DNA of 64,000 nt. It comes from Wurfbainia villosa (taxonomy: Eukaryota > Streptophyta > Magnoliopsida > Zingiberales > Zingiberaceae). The position numbers and the translations under genes were made by a program. Below, piece by piece: positions 35,029 to 46,496 of the stretch. The DNA is taken from contig CM046000.1 of NCBI GenBank assembly GCA_025175895.1, positions 97,200,753 to 97,264,752 of the forward strand, in the 5' to 3' direction. A model generated the notes under the pieces. That model was given only the letters and a program-made list of their open reading frames with translations. It was not told where the DNA came from and made no database searches. The number at the start of each line of letters is the position of its first letter. Within the stretch, counting starts at the first letter, position 1.

Positions 35029-35340
35029 ATGGAGAAGGTGACGAAGTTGGCTGCACAAAGAGCAGTTGTGATATTCAGCCTGAGCTCCTGTTGCATATGC
35101 CACACTGTGAAGAGCCTCTTCCGCGATCTCGGTGTCAATGCCGCCGTCCACGAGCTAGACGAGGATCCGCGAGGGCAGGAGATGGAGACTGCTTTGGCCA
35201 GGCTCATGGGGCTGAGTCTGCCGGTGCCGGTCGTGTTCATTGGAGGGAAGCTGATTGGGTCGACGGACAAGATCATGTCGTTGCACCTGAAGGGAAGGTT
35301 GGTCCCTCTGCTTCGCGATGCAGGTGCACTTTGGGTCTGA
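35029..35340 (+). CDS. CC-type (ROXY/class III) glutaredoxin, 103 aa, single exon
   Basis: A small thiol oxidoreductase of the land-plant-specific CC class. Members bind TGA bZIP factors in nucleus and cytosol and act in development and stress or nitrogen signalling. Residues 1-103 form one thioredoxin fold. The active site is CCIC at 21-24 within IFSLSSCCICHTVK, the cis-Pro loop is VPVVF (Pro67), the glutathione-binding GSTD is at 77-80, and the C-terminus is AGALWV. Most relatives end ALWL; the final Val is a mild variant of the motif needed for TGA binding. The start is ATG 35029, since the in-frame GTG at 35014 only extends the frame. Length fits the family (about 100-110). A TATA box lies upstream. 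No stop or frameshift is present, unlike all neighbouring TE genes. Which ROXY it is cannot be told here. Confidence 0.95.
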   Translation: MEKVTKLAAQRAVVIFSLSSCCICHTVKSLFRDLGVNAAVHELDEDPRGQEMETALARLMGLSLPVPVVFIGGKLIGSTDKIMSLHLKGRLVPLLRDAGALWV

Positions 35341-36372
35341 GGAGTCAATTTTGCCATGCATGGTTGATGGTTTAACTTAATTAAGTAATATGTGTATGAA
35401 AATAATTAAGGTCGAGAGCTCTATATATGGCTCAAAGCAAAGTTTACTGAGATTACTTCGTGCAGTTTTTGTCACTATGTAAATGTAATGATGTCACTAG
35501 CTAGTTATTTTTAATCACCTTTTCTTGCAAATACTAAAAATTAATATTCAATGCTAAAATTTTTATAAGTTTATTTAATCATGAGTGTGAGTAGCTATCT
35601 GTACTTTTAAATTTATTGATGGATAAATCAGAAAGAAAAATCATCTATCCTAAGAATTAATCAAACGAAATCTAAATACTTAGATTAATTAACCAAAAAA
35701 ATTTGGTCGAGTTTGCTTAGGATTGATAACAAGTCACGTGCATGTGCCATCTCTTTGATATTTTGACTCAAAATATAATTATTTTAGTGGACAGAAATTC
35801 AAATACAAAATTTAAACTCAGAAAATTTTGACTCAGAACATGATTATTATGAGAGTAAAATTATTTTAATTTGATCAAAATTGTTATATATAATATATTA
35901 TTATATCAAAATATTTTTATCAACTTGTCAAAATTACTCAAAGTTAATTAAAATCCTTCAACTTGAGATAGGATTACCACTATTAATTGTACTTAGTATT
36001 ATTCATAATTGCTATAATTGTAATAACTATATTATAGCTGCTATACATATATAATTACTATAATAATATTGTAGTAATATTATTACAGTGATTTTGATAA
36101 GTTTAAATAATATGATCAAGTTAAAGCAAGTTTATTCTAGCAAGTTTGATCAAGATGTTAATTAAAGAGTATTTTGATGTCATGTTTTATGTGTAATATA
36201 ATCTCGATTAAATTGGATCAATTTATTTTAATATAATGTAGTAGTTATGTCGTAACTTTATATCAACTTTGATATAGGTATCATAACGACACAAAAATAA
36301 TTAAAATAATCATATTTCAAAGATTAAAAAAAATATTATTTTAATTTAAGGATTTAGGGTTCATGGCACAAC
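35341..36372. other. 3' flank of the glutaredoxin gene, AT-rich
   Basis: It includes the probable 3' UTR (possible polyadenylation region around 35395-35490) and then very AT-rich DNA with short ATTAT/TAATAT repetitions (35880-36110). No gene seen. It ends at the COPIA-C target site ACAAC (36368-36372). Confidence 0.5.
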
Positions 36373-38198
36373 TGTTAGTGAAAGTCCTAGAGTCATTCAT
36401 GTGATGATTGTTGTATGAATTTTATTGTATCGTATTCTTATTTATAAAGGCATGGTTATTATATTTACTTGTATTGGTGTCAAATAACTAAATATAATAA
36501 TGTTCTTGAGTAGTAGGTTCTTATCTATATCAATCAATTGGTTGAATCGATAATGAGATGATATAGAGAACACTACTCTTAATCATTCCTAGTCAAGTAT
36601 TAACATTCAGGGACAATGTTAATGCGTAGAGACTAGCATGTAGGTCAACACGATGACTTGATCTCACAAGTCATGAATATGAGATATCAAGTTGACATAT
36701 GGGTATGCATTAGAGAATGTATACTGAATGACCCGCCATGAGAAAATATCATGGATCGTTATATGAGTGTCATATACTTTCTCATGTGGCTATTAGTATG
36801 ACTATTAGTCCTTAGACCTGAAGTCACCATGGTTCCCTACATAAGGAGTTGCATACTTTGGCTTCATCAAACGTCACCCGTAAATGGGTGGACTATAAAG
36901 GCGATTACTGGGTATGTAATAAATTATGCGGAGGGATGTGAGTGATGTAGATGGGATCTATCCCTCCTATATGACGGGAGTGACATCGTTATACTTGATA
37001 GAGTGAGACCACGAAGTGCATGGCCATGCCCAAATGAGTCAATATAAGATATTGAGCTCATTTGATTAGAGTGAGTCTACTTGGAGTTCAAGATATAGAT
37101 TGTACCGAGGATGACACGGTCAATGCCTCAATTGGTCAATCTAGATGTCAAGGATAGAGGGACATTGTCACATATTGTGAGAGCCACAATTAGTAGTCGC
37201 AAAGGTGATGTTGGAGCTCAACATTCTTGTAACTTGGGTAGCAATGATGTGTTGCTAGATACCGCTCATTGCTTATATTCCTAAATCGGTTTAGGGACAT
37301 TGCCAACGTTACAAGAACCTATAGGGTCACACACAAAGGGCAATTAGATGGAGATTAGGTTCATATGATGAACCATGAGGATTAGGTTCATGGGATGAAC
37401 CAAATTGGATTAAGAGTAATCCAAATTAGACTAATTGAGTTGGACTCAATTTGATTCAAGTGTTGAATGAGTCTAATTTAGATTTGATTCATCAAATCAA
37501 TTTAAATTAATGAATAGAGATTCATTAAATTAAATTGACTTGAATCAAATGGTTGGATTTGATCAACCATGGGAGATAAGAGGTTAAGTTTGACTTGACT
37601 TGAGAGGGAAGATGAAAGGCCAAGTTTAACTTGACCAAATGTCATGTCATGATGATGACTTGGCATGACCGGCCAATGATGATGCTCCACATCATCATTG
37701 ACTTATCATGTGGTGCCACCTCATGAGGGAGACCAAGAACCATTGGCTCTTGGAGTTACATGCATGCATGTAACCCCCCAAGTCATGAAGTGGTCGGCCA
37801 CTCCATTTGATGGATGAATTTATTTTTGTGAGTTACTAGAACTTCATCTTCTTCCTTGGATCATCCTCTCAAGCTCCCCTCTCCTCTTTGGCCGAACCAT
37901 CCATAGGGTGCTAGCACACTCAAGGGTGTGTTTTCTCCACCTATTGCTTGTGTGGATACCAATAGAGGAGTGTGCACTTGACGCTCTTGAGTTCCGACGA
38001 AGCTTTTGGACGAGCGGGATTTGCGAAGGGCGTCGCATCGAGGGTAATGATCTCACCTTCAAGATCTAAGGTAGATCTAGGGTTTTTAGTAAACACATAC
38101 ATGTTTTAGTTTTAATACATCTTCGCACGGATCCGTGGCTGGACTTCCGGGGTTTCTGCAACGCAAAAAGCGGTTTTTGCGGCTCGGAAAGTCCAACA
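36373..38198 (+). mobile_element. COPIA-C 5' LTR (1826 bp)
   Basis: It starts TGTTAGTGAAAG and ends GTCCAACA, and is highly similar to 52370-54177 along its whole length. The most visible length difference is a short block near 37668-37690 that is missing from the 3' copy. The minus-strand ORF 37844-38062 recurs in both LTRs simply because they are copies. Confidence 0.9.
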
Positions 38199-38199
38199 G

Positions 38200-38212
38200 T
38201 GGTATCAGAGCC
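38200..38212 (+). promoter_or_regulatory. COPIA-C primer-binding site
   Basis: TGGTATCAGAGCC, one base after the 5' LTR end, complementary to the 3' end of initiator Met tRNA. Confidence 0.9.
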
Positions 38213-39012
38213 ACGTGCGAAGCATGTGTGTGTTTCATTTTTATAGTTTTTGTATTAGATATAAAAATTATAGATTTTTATGTTTCTGTAAATTTCCTAT
38301 TTTTATCGAATTTTTGGGTATTTTTCTCGAAGAGTCAAAGCAACGAGTGTTGGGATACTTGTAGGCTTCAACCATCGAGAAAAACTCTCCAAAACGGCGA
38401 GTTCTCGCTTTAGGTTTTTGGGACAGCGACTTAAGTTGTTGTAAGATCGTAATAGGGACACTTGCAAAGTTTATTTTGTGAGTAGGGGCGCTACCCCTAT
38501 CCCCGAAAGGGGCATTGTCCCGCGATCGCGCCCGGAAACCGCTTAGCGGGACCATTACGGAGAGGTGACTTATAAAATTCAAAAAAAAAAAAGGAAAAAT
38601 TATAGAAATTTTCTGTAAAAATACATAATTTAGAATTATGTATAATTCTATGATTTTCATGGCCCAAGAACCCCAATATGATTGGATGATGATGTGTTGT
38701 AATTCATAATACGGTCTGCATGCCATTTTTGTGGTTGTGCGTATTGTATAGTGTATGCGACCTGCGTGTCGTACCTCTTCTTTTAAAATTCTAGTTGTAA
38801 ATAGTTTTAGACTCGAATGTAACTCGAGTTTCATATTTGTAATGTATAAAATGGAGCGGTGGAAAGTCCACTTGTAGGCGAAGTTACGAGAAGGGTGCCG
38901 ACGACACATGGCGGTCAAAGGAAGCGCTTGGAGAAGCCGCTAGCCTTAGGTTGATCGTCCGATCTTCTCATTGGCTTGAGAAGATCGTAGTAGGGTCATG
39001 ACCATATCACAG

Positions 39013-39019
<7 letters not shown>

Positions 39020-39091
<72 letters not shown>
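39020..39091. repeat. (TA)n microsatellite
   Basis: About 36 uninterrupted TA dinucleotides inside the COPIA-C leader. Confidence 0.95.
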
Positions 39092-39096
<5 letters not shown>

Positions 39097-39097
39097 G

Positions 39098-39225
39098 CTT
39101 GTATGTATGTGATGCATGCTAGTAGAATAATGCTTGTATGTATATGATGCATGCTAAGATATTTTTCTTGTATGTATATGATGCATGCTAGAATAATGCT
39201 CGTATGTATGTGATGCATGCTAATA
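39098..39225. repeat. Four tandem units of about 35 bp
   Basis: Units share CTTGTATGTATGTGATGCATGCTA, interspersed with AGAATAATG. They directly abut the TA microsatellite, suggesting slippage. Confidence 0.85.
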
Positions 39226-40016
39226 TAGGATAATAAAGGCCTCAATGCGTATATGATACACATTACGATTAGATTAGATCTTAATCGAATCAACTCGTAA
39301 ATGCCTACAAAGTCCTTGATACCCATCACTACCTCGATCATTTATAGTTGTTGAATCTGTCAAAGCAGAGCAACGCATATTATCTTGGTAGGGTGCGGAG
39401 GGACAATCTTTGTCCCGCCTATCATGGCTTGGGTTAGAGTAAGCTCAATTGGATTGAGTAAAACTAGTTAACTCAATTGGATCGAGTAGAACTATAGGCA
39501 TATTCTAACAGTTGGAAAGATAGGATAAGATCGCATTTACACTAAATCTTGGGCGATTTAGCCAAAGCTAACTCAAGGTATTTTGTAAATGTGGGTCTTG
39601 ATCCTATAAACAAGAGTTGCATAGAGATGTAATCGGTAATGTGTTACCCACCGATCGTACTAAGTCTTGGGCGATTTAGCCAAAGTTAACTCAAGGCTTA
39701 GTATGATGTGGATCTTGTCCCGCAAGAATTATAGCTAGTTTTTATGAATCTAGTAATGTGGTTTGACCACATCCATAATTCGATTCTACAAAATTCCTAT
39801 AATTCAGTGGGAGCATCATTTGATTAAAGGCCTAATTAAATGATAAAAAGGAATATGATATTAATTCTCTGCATTGTATGTTGTAGATTACTATGTTGAC
39901 AAACACGAACACTCTCTCTCTGTGTTCTGTCCTTGAGAAAGACAAGCTCAATGGAGCAAATTTCCTGGACTAGTACAGGAACCTGAGAATTGTTCTCACC
40001 CAAGAAAGGAAACTGT

Positions 40017-41108
40017 TGTTGGTGCAGTAGGCACCTAAGTCGAACCTGGGTTTTGATTATAGCAAACGATACAAAGTTAAGCTCATATCGTTATCTCACG
40101 AGCTGAATCGAGTGTGCAGAAGATTGATATAACTGGAGCTGAAGGCTAGCGACACCCGGAGGAAGCCGCGGTGGTCGGGCGACACTTGAGTGACTTCGGA
40201 GGGAGCCGAAGGAATCGAGTGGAAGGCTGGAAGCAAAAGCAACACGTAAGTATCGAGGTAAGCTCGTGTGTGCGAGCGTAAGTGAGGTCGTATCCTCCTT
40301 ACGGGGATGATCTTAAGCGTAGATCCGACCAGAGACATCCCATCGATGGTCCAGGTTGAGATCGGACGGTCGAAGGCCGTCGAAATAATGTTTTCTTTGA
40401 GCTAACTTTGCCCTGCAGCTAGCATCGGATCATTGCCGACGCTTGAGGACTCATTGCCGTCAAACGATCAGCAAAGTCGGCCTCGATCGATGCCATCGAT
40501 CGGTGATTATGGCCATCGATCGTGATGGTCAATGATCGATCGGTCGAGGAGCTTATCACCCCATTTCAAGGAGATTGGTGCTCAATTTTGATTGACTAGG
40601 GTTCCTCTCGAAAAGGGGCTCAAAGGCTATAAAAGGAGGGCTTGTCTTAGGGTTTTTCATCAATTAAAAAGCTTCCAAGTGCTTCCGATACGCTCCAACT
40701 CTCCGACATCACTACGAATTTAGAGCGACTAGACTTCAACCTCCATCCTTTTGAAGTCGATGCAAAGTTTGAATCATATTTCAGTTTATAAGTTGTTCTT
40801 ATTTGAGCTTTAAATCATATCAAGGAGAGAGTGTCCTCTACCTTGAGCTTTATCATCTTGTGTATCCGTCTAACTCCTACCTCCAGCGAGGAGGAGCTTT
40901 CTAGTAGTTGCCCTCCGTGATGCGTGGTCAAGGACCACTAGGGCCTTGGAGTAGTAGCCTTGACTCTGAACCAAGTAAAACTCTTGTGTCTATTGTCTCT
41001 TTTATTTTTGTTTATCTTTCCATTGCATATAAGTTTTTTAAAAGCGAATTAAATCTGAAAAATTTCTATCGCTATTCACCCCCCTCTAGCGATCCGATCG
41101 ATCCAACA
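40017..41108 (+). mobile_element. SIRE-D 5' LTR (1092 bp)
   Basis: TGTTGGTGCAG ... GATCCAACA. A TATA box TATAAAAGGAGGG lies at 40628. Its first 400 bp are almost identical to the 3' LTR, but it differs from that copy by many small indels and by a diverged block at 40430-40560 upstream of the TATA box. Confidence 0.92.
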
Positions 41109-41110
41109 AT

Positions 41111-41122
41111 TGGTATCAGAGC
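41111..41122 (+). promoter_or_regulatory. SIRE-D primer-binding site
   Basis: TGGTATCAGAGC two bases after the 5' LTR, matching initiator Met tRNA. Confidence 0.9.
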
Positions 41123-41319
41123 TGGGGGTTGCTAAGATTTGGTGAAACCACCAATCTAGCCATTTTTACAGATTTTTTTTTATTTCTGTTTTTTATTTAT
41201 TTCGCTTTGTTAAGTTTTTCTCCCGCACTACTAATCTAAGACGCGAGTCTTGGTACTTGTTTTTGTGTTTTTGTCGTGGCTAGTTTCTTCGTCTTCGTCT
41301 CTTTGTGTCTTTTGTTCTA

Positions 41320-42744
41320 ATGGCCCATCTCGAGGGTTTTAGCACCGTCCGACCTCCGTTTTACAACGGAGATGACTTCCGTTATTGGAAGGGTCGAATG
41401 AAATGCTTTCTCAAAACCCAAATCGAGATGTGGATCATAATCCAAACGGGTTTCACACTTCCGACTAATGAAGTGGGTGACTCCTTGGATTATGATCAAT
41501 GGACCATTGCGACAAAACGACAAGTCGAAGCCGACGCCAAGGCAACACAAATCATCCAATACAGCCTATCCAAGGAGGAGCTAAATCGCGTCGGCCCCTT
41601 CATAAGCGCAAAAGATCTTTGGACAAAACTAGTGGAGCTACACAAAGGGACCGATGAAGCCAAGGTATATAAGCGTGATCTTCTTTTCAATAAACTATAT
41701 AACCTAAAAATGCAGGAACACGAGTCCGCAACGCAACTCCACGCCCGTGTCCAAGACATAGTCAACAACCTACATGCAATCGGGCAAAAGGTCGAAAACC
41801 GCGACCTTATAAGGTATGTTCTAAACTCTTTTTCGAGGACTACCTTATGGGCATCCATGGTCGACGCCTACAAGGTCTCCAAGGATCTTTCTAAAATTAG
41901 GTTAGATGAACTCTTTTTTGATTTCGAATTACATGAGCAGTCCAACTCGGAACCCGAGAGGGGTATAGCCTTGTTTGCAGGTTCAAAGAAGAAGAAAATT
42001 GCAAGCAGGCCACCACCAACCGAGGAGGAAGACGAGTCCGAAGAAGAAGTTGACCCGGAGTTGACTGCCGAACTAATGAACCTAGCCCGAAGGATAGCCA
42101 AGGGACGAAAGCGAACCATGACTCGACCCAACCAAGGTAAGCCTAAAAGTTCTAATATTAGGTGTTATGAGTGTAACAGGTTTGGACATATCAAGTCCGA
42201 GTGCCCCAAGCTCAACCACCAAGCACCTAAGCACAAGAAGGCCCTCAACGCGACATGGGAAGAAGCGTCATCCGAAGAAGACGAAGACCACGTCTTCATG
42301 GCGAAATCGATTGAGTCAGACACGGAGACCGAACCTAAACTTGAGTCAGAACCTGAGGATGACTCGGACTACGAAGCTACCTTCAAGTCAAGCCACGGAT
42401 ACGCATCCGGTTCAAAAGATACCCTTAAAGTGAGTCGAACTTTATTTAATACTTTACATAATACGGTTAGGTTTTTGTCTAGAAAATTAGTTAAGTCCGA
42501 GTCCAAGGTCGAGACCCTGGTTGAGGAGGTCAAACTCCTCAAACACAAGGTCTCCCTAACCTCTTCGACTAGTCAAGTTCGAGAAGAGGACCCAACTCGA
42601 GCTGAAAAGCTCGAAGTTGAGAACTCTCTCTTGAAAAGTCAAGTTGAAGATCTTAGGAACACGTTGGAAAGGTTCACTTCGGGATCCAAAGGACTTGACC
42701 TCCTACTTGGATCTCAAAGGGCCGTGTACAACAAAGTGGACTAG
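41320..42744 (+). CDS. SIRE-D Gag, intact ORF of 474 aa
   Basis: Capsid-like structural protein of a Sirevirus. N-terminal DUF4219/UBN2-type region (YNGDDFRYWKGRMKCFL at about 14-31). An acidic stretch EEEDESEEEVDPE follows near residue 240, then a basic linker and one CCHC zinc knuckle CYECNRFGHIKSEC (about 282-295). An acidic Ser-rich block and a C-terminal heptad-like segment (ESKVETLVEEVKLLKHKV; ENSLLKSQVEDLRNTL) suggest a coiled coil. The start is ATG 41320; the frame open upstream to 41305 lacks an ATG. This is the only full-length TE gene in the window without an internal stop, yet its pol partner is dead. Gag ends at TAG 42742 and pol lies about 0.7 kb downstream in a broken region. 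Confidence 0.85.
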   Translation: MAHLEGFSTVRPPFYNGDDFRYWKGRMKCFLKTQIEMWIIIQTGFTLPTNEVGDSLDYDQWTIATKRQVEADAKATQIIQYSLSKEELNRVGPFISAKDLWTKLVELHKGTDEAKVYKRDLLFNKLYNLKMQEHESATQLHARVQDIVNNLHAIGQKVENRDLIRYVLNSFSRTTLWASMVDAYKVSKDLSKIRLDELFFDFELHEQSNSEPERGIALFAGSKKKKIASRPPPTEEEDESEEEVDPELTAELMNLARRIAKGRKRTMTRPNQGKPKSSNIRCYECNRFGHIKSECPKLNHQAPKHKKALNATWEEASSEEDEDHVFMAKSIESDTETEPKLESEPEDDSDYEATFKSSHGYASGSKDTLKVSRTLFNTLHNTVRFLSRKLVKSESKVETLVEEVKLLKHKVSLTSSTSQVREEDPTRAEKLEVENSLLKSQVEDLRNTLERFTSGSKGLDLLLGSQRAVYNKVD

Positions 42745-43418
42745 GGTTTAACTCTAACATGACTAATAGGTCGTATATGTCGATTGTAAGTCGACATAGG
42801 AAACATGTCAAGCATGGGTCCCTAAGAACTTTTGATTTCAACTCTAGGATCCAACCCGTACTGGGTTCCCAAGGACCAAATCCACTATGTGGATAGACCG
42901 AACCGATTCAACGGTCTAGGGGGAGCCAGTACAAAACATGTTTGTGCTTTAACTTAGAAATTGCATGCTTAGAGTTTTTTTTAAAAACTTGTGAACTCAC
43001 TTAGAACACATACATAACCAACTAAAATCCTTGAAAGATTGAGCCTCGGGAGCCTCTTTTCAAAAATAACTTGATTAGACTAGGAAATAGTCTTAGGTGA
43101 GTCAAGTCATCATTTTCTTGAAAATGGCTTTGTCTAGGAAGTGGTCGATGATCCAGATAAAGAAGGCCCCTGTGCCTCGCCACGACCTGGAAGCCATGAT
43201 CTTGAAAAGGTAAACTTGACAAGCCTAGGGTCAAATCCAAATCTAACATAAAATTACTTGACCCTAAATGCACTTAATCAACTTAATTGGAAGACATCTC
43301 ACAAAAAACATAAGTATAACATGCTTGATCATATAGACAGTGAGATGACCTAGGTTTAACAACTTACAACCATTTAAAAATCTAACATCCAATCCAACCA
43401 CCTTGTGTGTAGGATCAA
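42745..43418 (+). other. Decayed gag-pol junction of SIRE-D
   Basis: It contains frame-broken pieces such as WVPKNF (from TGGGTCCCTAAGAAC, about 42814) typical of the segment preceding protease in Sireviruses, with several stops. No independent gene. Confidence 0.55.
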
Positions 43419-46400
43419 TGGATGTTGGACAGCGGTTGCTCCCGACACATGACCGGGGATCAACTCAAATTCACGAAGCTTCGATTCAAACGACAAGGAT
43501 CGGTAGCCTTTGGGAATAACGACAAGCTCAAAATCATCGGATCAGGTGATATCGATCTTAACTCGAATTTTGTTATTAAAAATGTATTACTTGTAGAGAA
43601 TTTTGAATATAACCTGCTTAGTGTAAGCCAATTATGTGACAATAACTATAAGGTCGTATTTTTAGAAAATGAATGTGTAATTAAAACAAATAAAATAGCT
43701 AAAATAATATTCAAAGGAACTAGGACAAATAACATTTATACAATTAACTTAATCAAATCCTCAGCCAAATGTCTCATGACACAGGAAGAGGAATCATGGT
43801 TGTGGCACCGACGACTCGGTCACTCGCACCCAAGACTCGTCCACAAGATGAGTCAGAGTGGCTTAGTCAGAGGCTTACCCAACCTCAACAATTTGGTTAA
43901 TAAAATCTGTAATGCTTGTCAACAAGGAAAACAACCTAGGACACAACACAAGTTAACTAACCAAGAACGAACCTCAAGTGTACTTGAGCTCCTGCATATG
44001 GATCTATTCGATTCACATGGAGCCAAGTCACTCAATAAAAGTCAATATTGCTTAGTCATAATTGACGACTCCAGGTTTACTCGGTCAGGTTCATCAAACA
44101 TAAAAATGATACCCTAGATCAATTAATCAATCTATTCAAATTAATCGAGAATCAAAAAAACCTTAAGGTTAAAAGACTTAGAAGCGATCATGGTGGTGAA
44201 TTCGAAAATCAAAGGTTCACCGACTTCTGTAACCTAAATGGATACCACCATGAATTCTCTTGCCCTAGGACCCCTCAACAAAATGGCCTAGTGGAGCGGA
44301 AAAACCGAACTCTACAAGAAGCCGCTAGGACCATGTTGAACGAATACGACCTACCTGATAGGTTTTGGCGGCGTAAAGCCGCTAGCACGACTTGCTATGT
44401 CCGAATAGGATCCTTATGGTAAAGAGGCACCTTAAGACCTCGACGAGATTTATCACAATAAAGTACCCAACATCAAGTACTTTAGGGTATTTGGATGTAA
44501 AGTACATATCTTAAACACTAAGAACCACCTAGGGAAATTCAAATCCAAAACCTCCACCGGAATCTTCTTAGGATACTCAACCACGAGTAGGGTCTATAGG
44601 GTATATAACCACGATACCTTTAAAGTCGAAGAGACTATTAATGTAGTGTTCGATGAAGTACCCGAACCTACAAAACCCTTAATGACCCCAAGTGTTGAGC
44701 CCACTGATACCAAACTCGTCTCCGACCCTGAGATCGAGTCTAATCCACATCAACCAACTTCTCTTGTCGACCAAGTGACAAGTGATCCGAGTCAAACTAG
44801 TGTTAAACCTATTCAACCGATTGATCAAGCATTAGGTGACACAAACCCAACCCAATCTAGGATTCAGACTAACCACCCTATCGATCAATTGATAGGAGAT
44901 ACTAATCTAGGAGTTCGAACTAGAGCATCCTATAGGAACCTTAGTCAAATTTCCTTAATTTCAAAGATAGAACCCAAATCAATTGAACAAGCTCTTCTTG
45001 ATCCCGATTGGATTATTGCAATGCAAGAAGAGCTAGCTCAATTTACTAGGAATGAGGTGTGGGAATTAGTACCACCACCTAAAGACAAAACGATAATTGG
45101 AACAAGGTGGGTGTTTCGAAATAAGCTTGATGATAAAGGTGAAGTAGTTAGAAACAAGGCTAGGTTAGTCGCCAAAGGGTTTAGTCAAGTCGAAGGCTTA
45201 GATTACGACGAAACCTATGCCCCAGTAGCTAGACTCGAATCCATTCGAATGTTGCTAGCTTATGCCGCATATCGAGGATTTAAGCTGTTTCAAATGGATG
45301 TTAAGTCGGCATTCCTAAATGGATACATTAAAGAAGAAGTTTATGTTAGCCAACCCCTCGGATTCGAAAATCTAGATAAACCCGACCATGTTCTAAAACT
45401 TAAGAAAGCTCTCTATGGACTTAAACAAGCTCCTCAAGCTTGGTACGAGAGACTTTCAATCCATCTTAAGTCAAAAGGGTTTAACCAAGGCTTAGTTGAC
45501 CCAACTCTCTTCGTAAAAACCTTAGGTAAAGAAATATTCATAGCTCAAATTTACGTAGACAATATAATTTTTGGAACCTCTAACTCAGCCTTACTAAACG
45601 AGTTAGTTTCACTCATGGAAAGTGAGTTCGAAATGAACTTGGTAGGCGAGTTAAGTTTCTTTTTAGGTCTACAAATTAAACAAACTAAGGATGGTATATA
45701 CCTATATCAATAAAAATACACTAAGGAGTTAATTAAAAAATTTGGAATGCAAGATGCTAAGATAATAAACACCCCAATGGCGATTAATGTTAATATAAGA
45801 GAAGACCTAGAAAGTAAGTCCATTGACTTAAAGTACTATAGGAGCGCGATAGGAAGTCTCCTATACTTAACTGCGAGTCAACCCGACATCCTATTCGCAG
45901 TAAGTATGTGCGCCAGGTTTCAAACCTGTGCTAAGGAGTCTCACCTAACCCTAGTTAAGCGTATCCTTAGATATCTTAAGGGTACACTTAATGTCGGTAT
46001 TTGGTATCCTAGATCTACCGAGTTTGAACTAACCGGCTACTCCGATTCGGACTATGCCGGTAGTAAGCTCGATAGAAAGAGTACGAGTGGTTGTTGTCAA
46101 CTTCTCGGCTCGAGTCTAGTGAGTTGGTGCAGTAGGAAGCAACACTGTGTTGCTTTATCTACCATCGAAGTCGAATATATCGCGATGGGCGAGTGTATCA
46201 CGCAGCTTCTTTGGATGAAACACACTCTCCGCGACTTTAAGTTAGACTTTACGAATACTAAACTTCACGTAGATAACATTAGTTCAATTAATCTTACAAA
46301 GAATCCGATATGTCACTCTAGGACCAAACATATAGAGGTCAAACACCATTTCATTCGAGAACATGTGGCCAACGGAGCCATACAACTCGAATACGTCGAA

Positions 46401-46496
46401 TCAAAGTCTAACTTGTCAGACCTATTTACTAAACCCCTACCCGAAGCCGAATTTAGTCTATTAAGACGAAAATTGGGCATGTGCGTAATAGAATAG
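43419..46496 (+). pseudogene. SIRE-D pol, disabled
   Basis: Protease core LDSGCSRHMTGD (43425), gag-pre-integrase WLWHRRLGHSHPRLV, integrase (CNACQQGKQ; then in shifted frames RSDHGGEFEN and PQQNGLVERKNRTL, about 44175-44320), RT (SAFLNGYIKEEVYV; ALYGLKQAPQAWYE) and RNase H (GYSDSDYAGSKLDRKSTSG, ending at TAG 46494). Frameshifts lie between about 44060 and 44640. A TAA at 45711 separates RT from RNase H in the same frame. The RT box reads YVDN at 45552-45563, so the second catalytic Asp is Asn (GAT to AAT type change). An in-frame TAG sits just upstream of the protease at 43410. Confidence 0.9.

Larger units (their letters stand above)
38213..39892 (+). other. COPIA-C leader, 1.7 kb, non-coding
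   Basis: A long untranslated leader with a GC-rich block (38480-38570), a TA microsatellite, a tandem repeat and two copies of TCTTGGGCGATTTAGCCAAA (about 39546 and 39665), each followed by a CTAACTCAAGG block, about 120 bp apart. Minus-strand frames 38268-38918 and 38946-39341 are not supported as genes. Confidence 0.7.

Noticed and set aside
35091..35375. Overlapping frames on both strands of the glutaredoxin gene
   Set aside because: Shadow frames arising from its GC-rich codons; no domain similarity.
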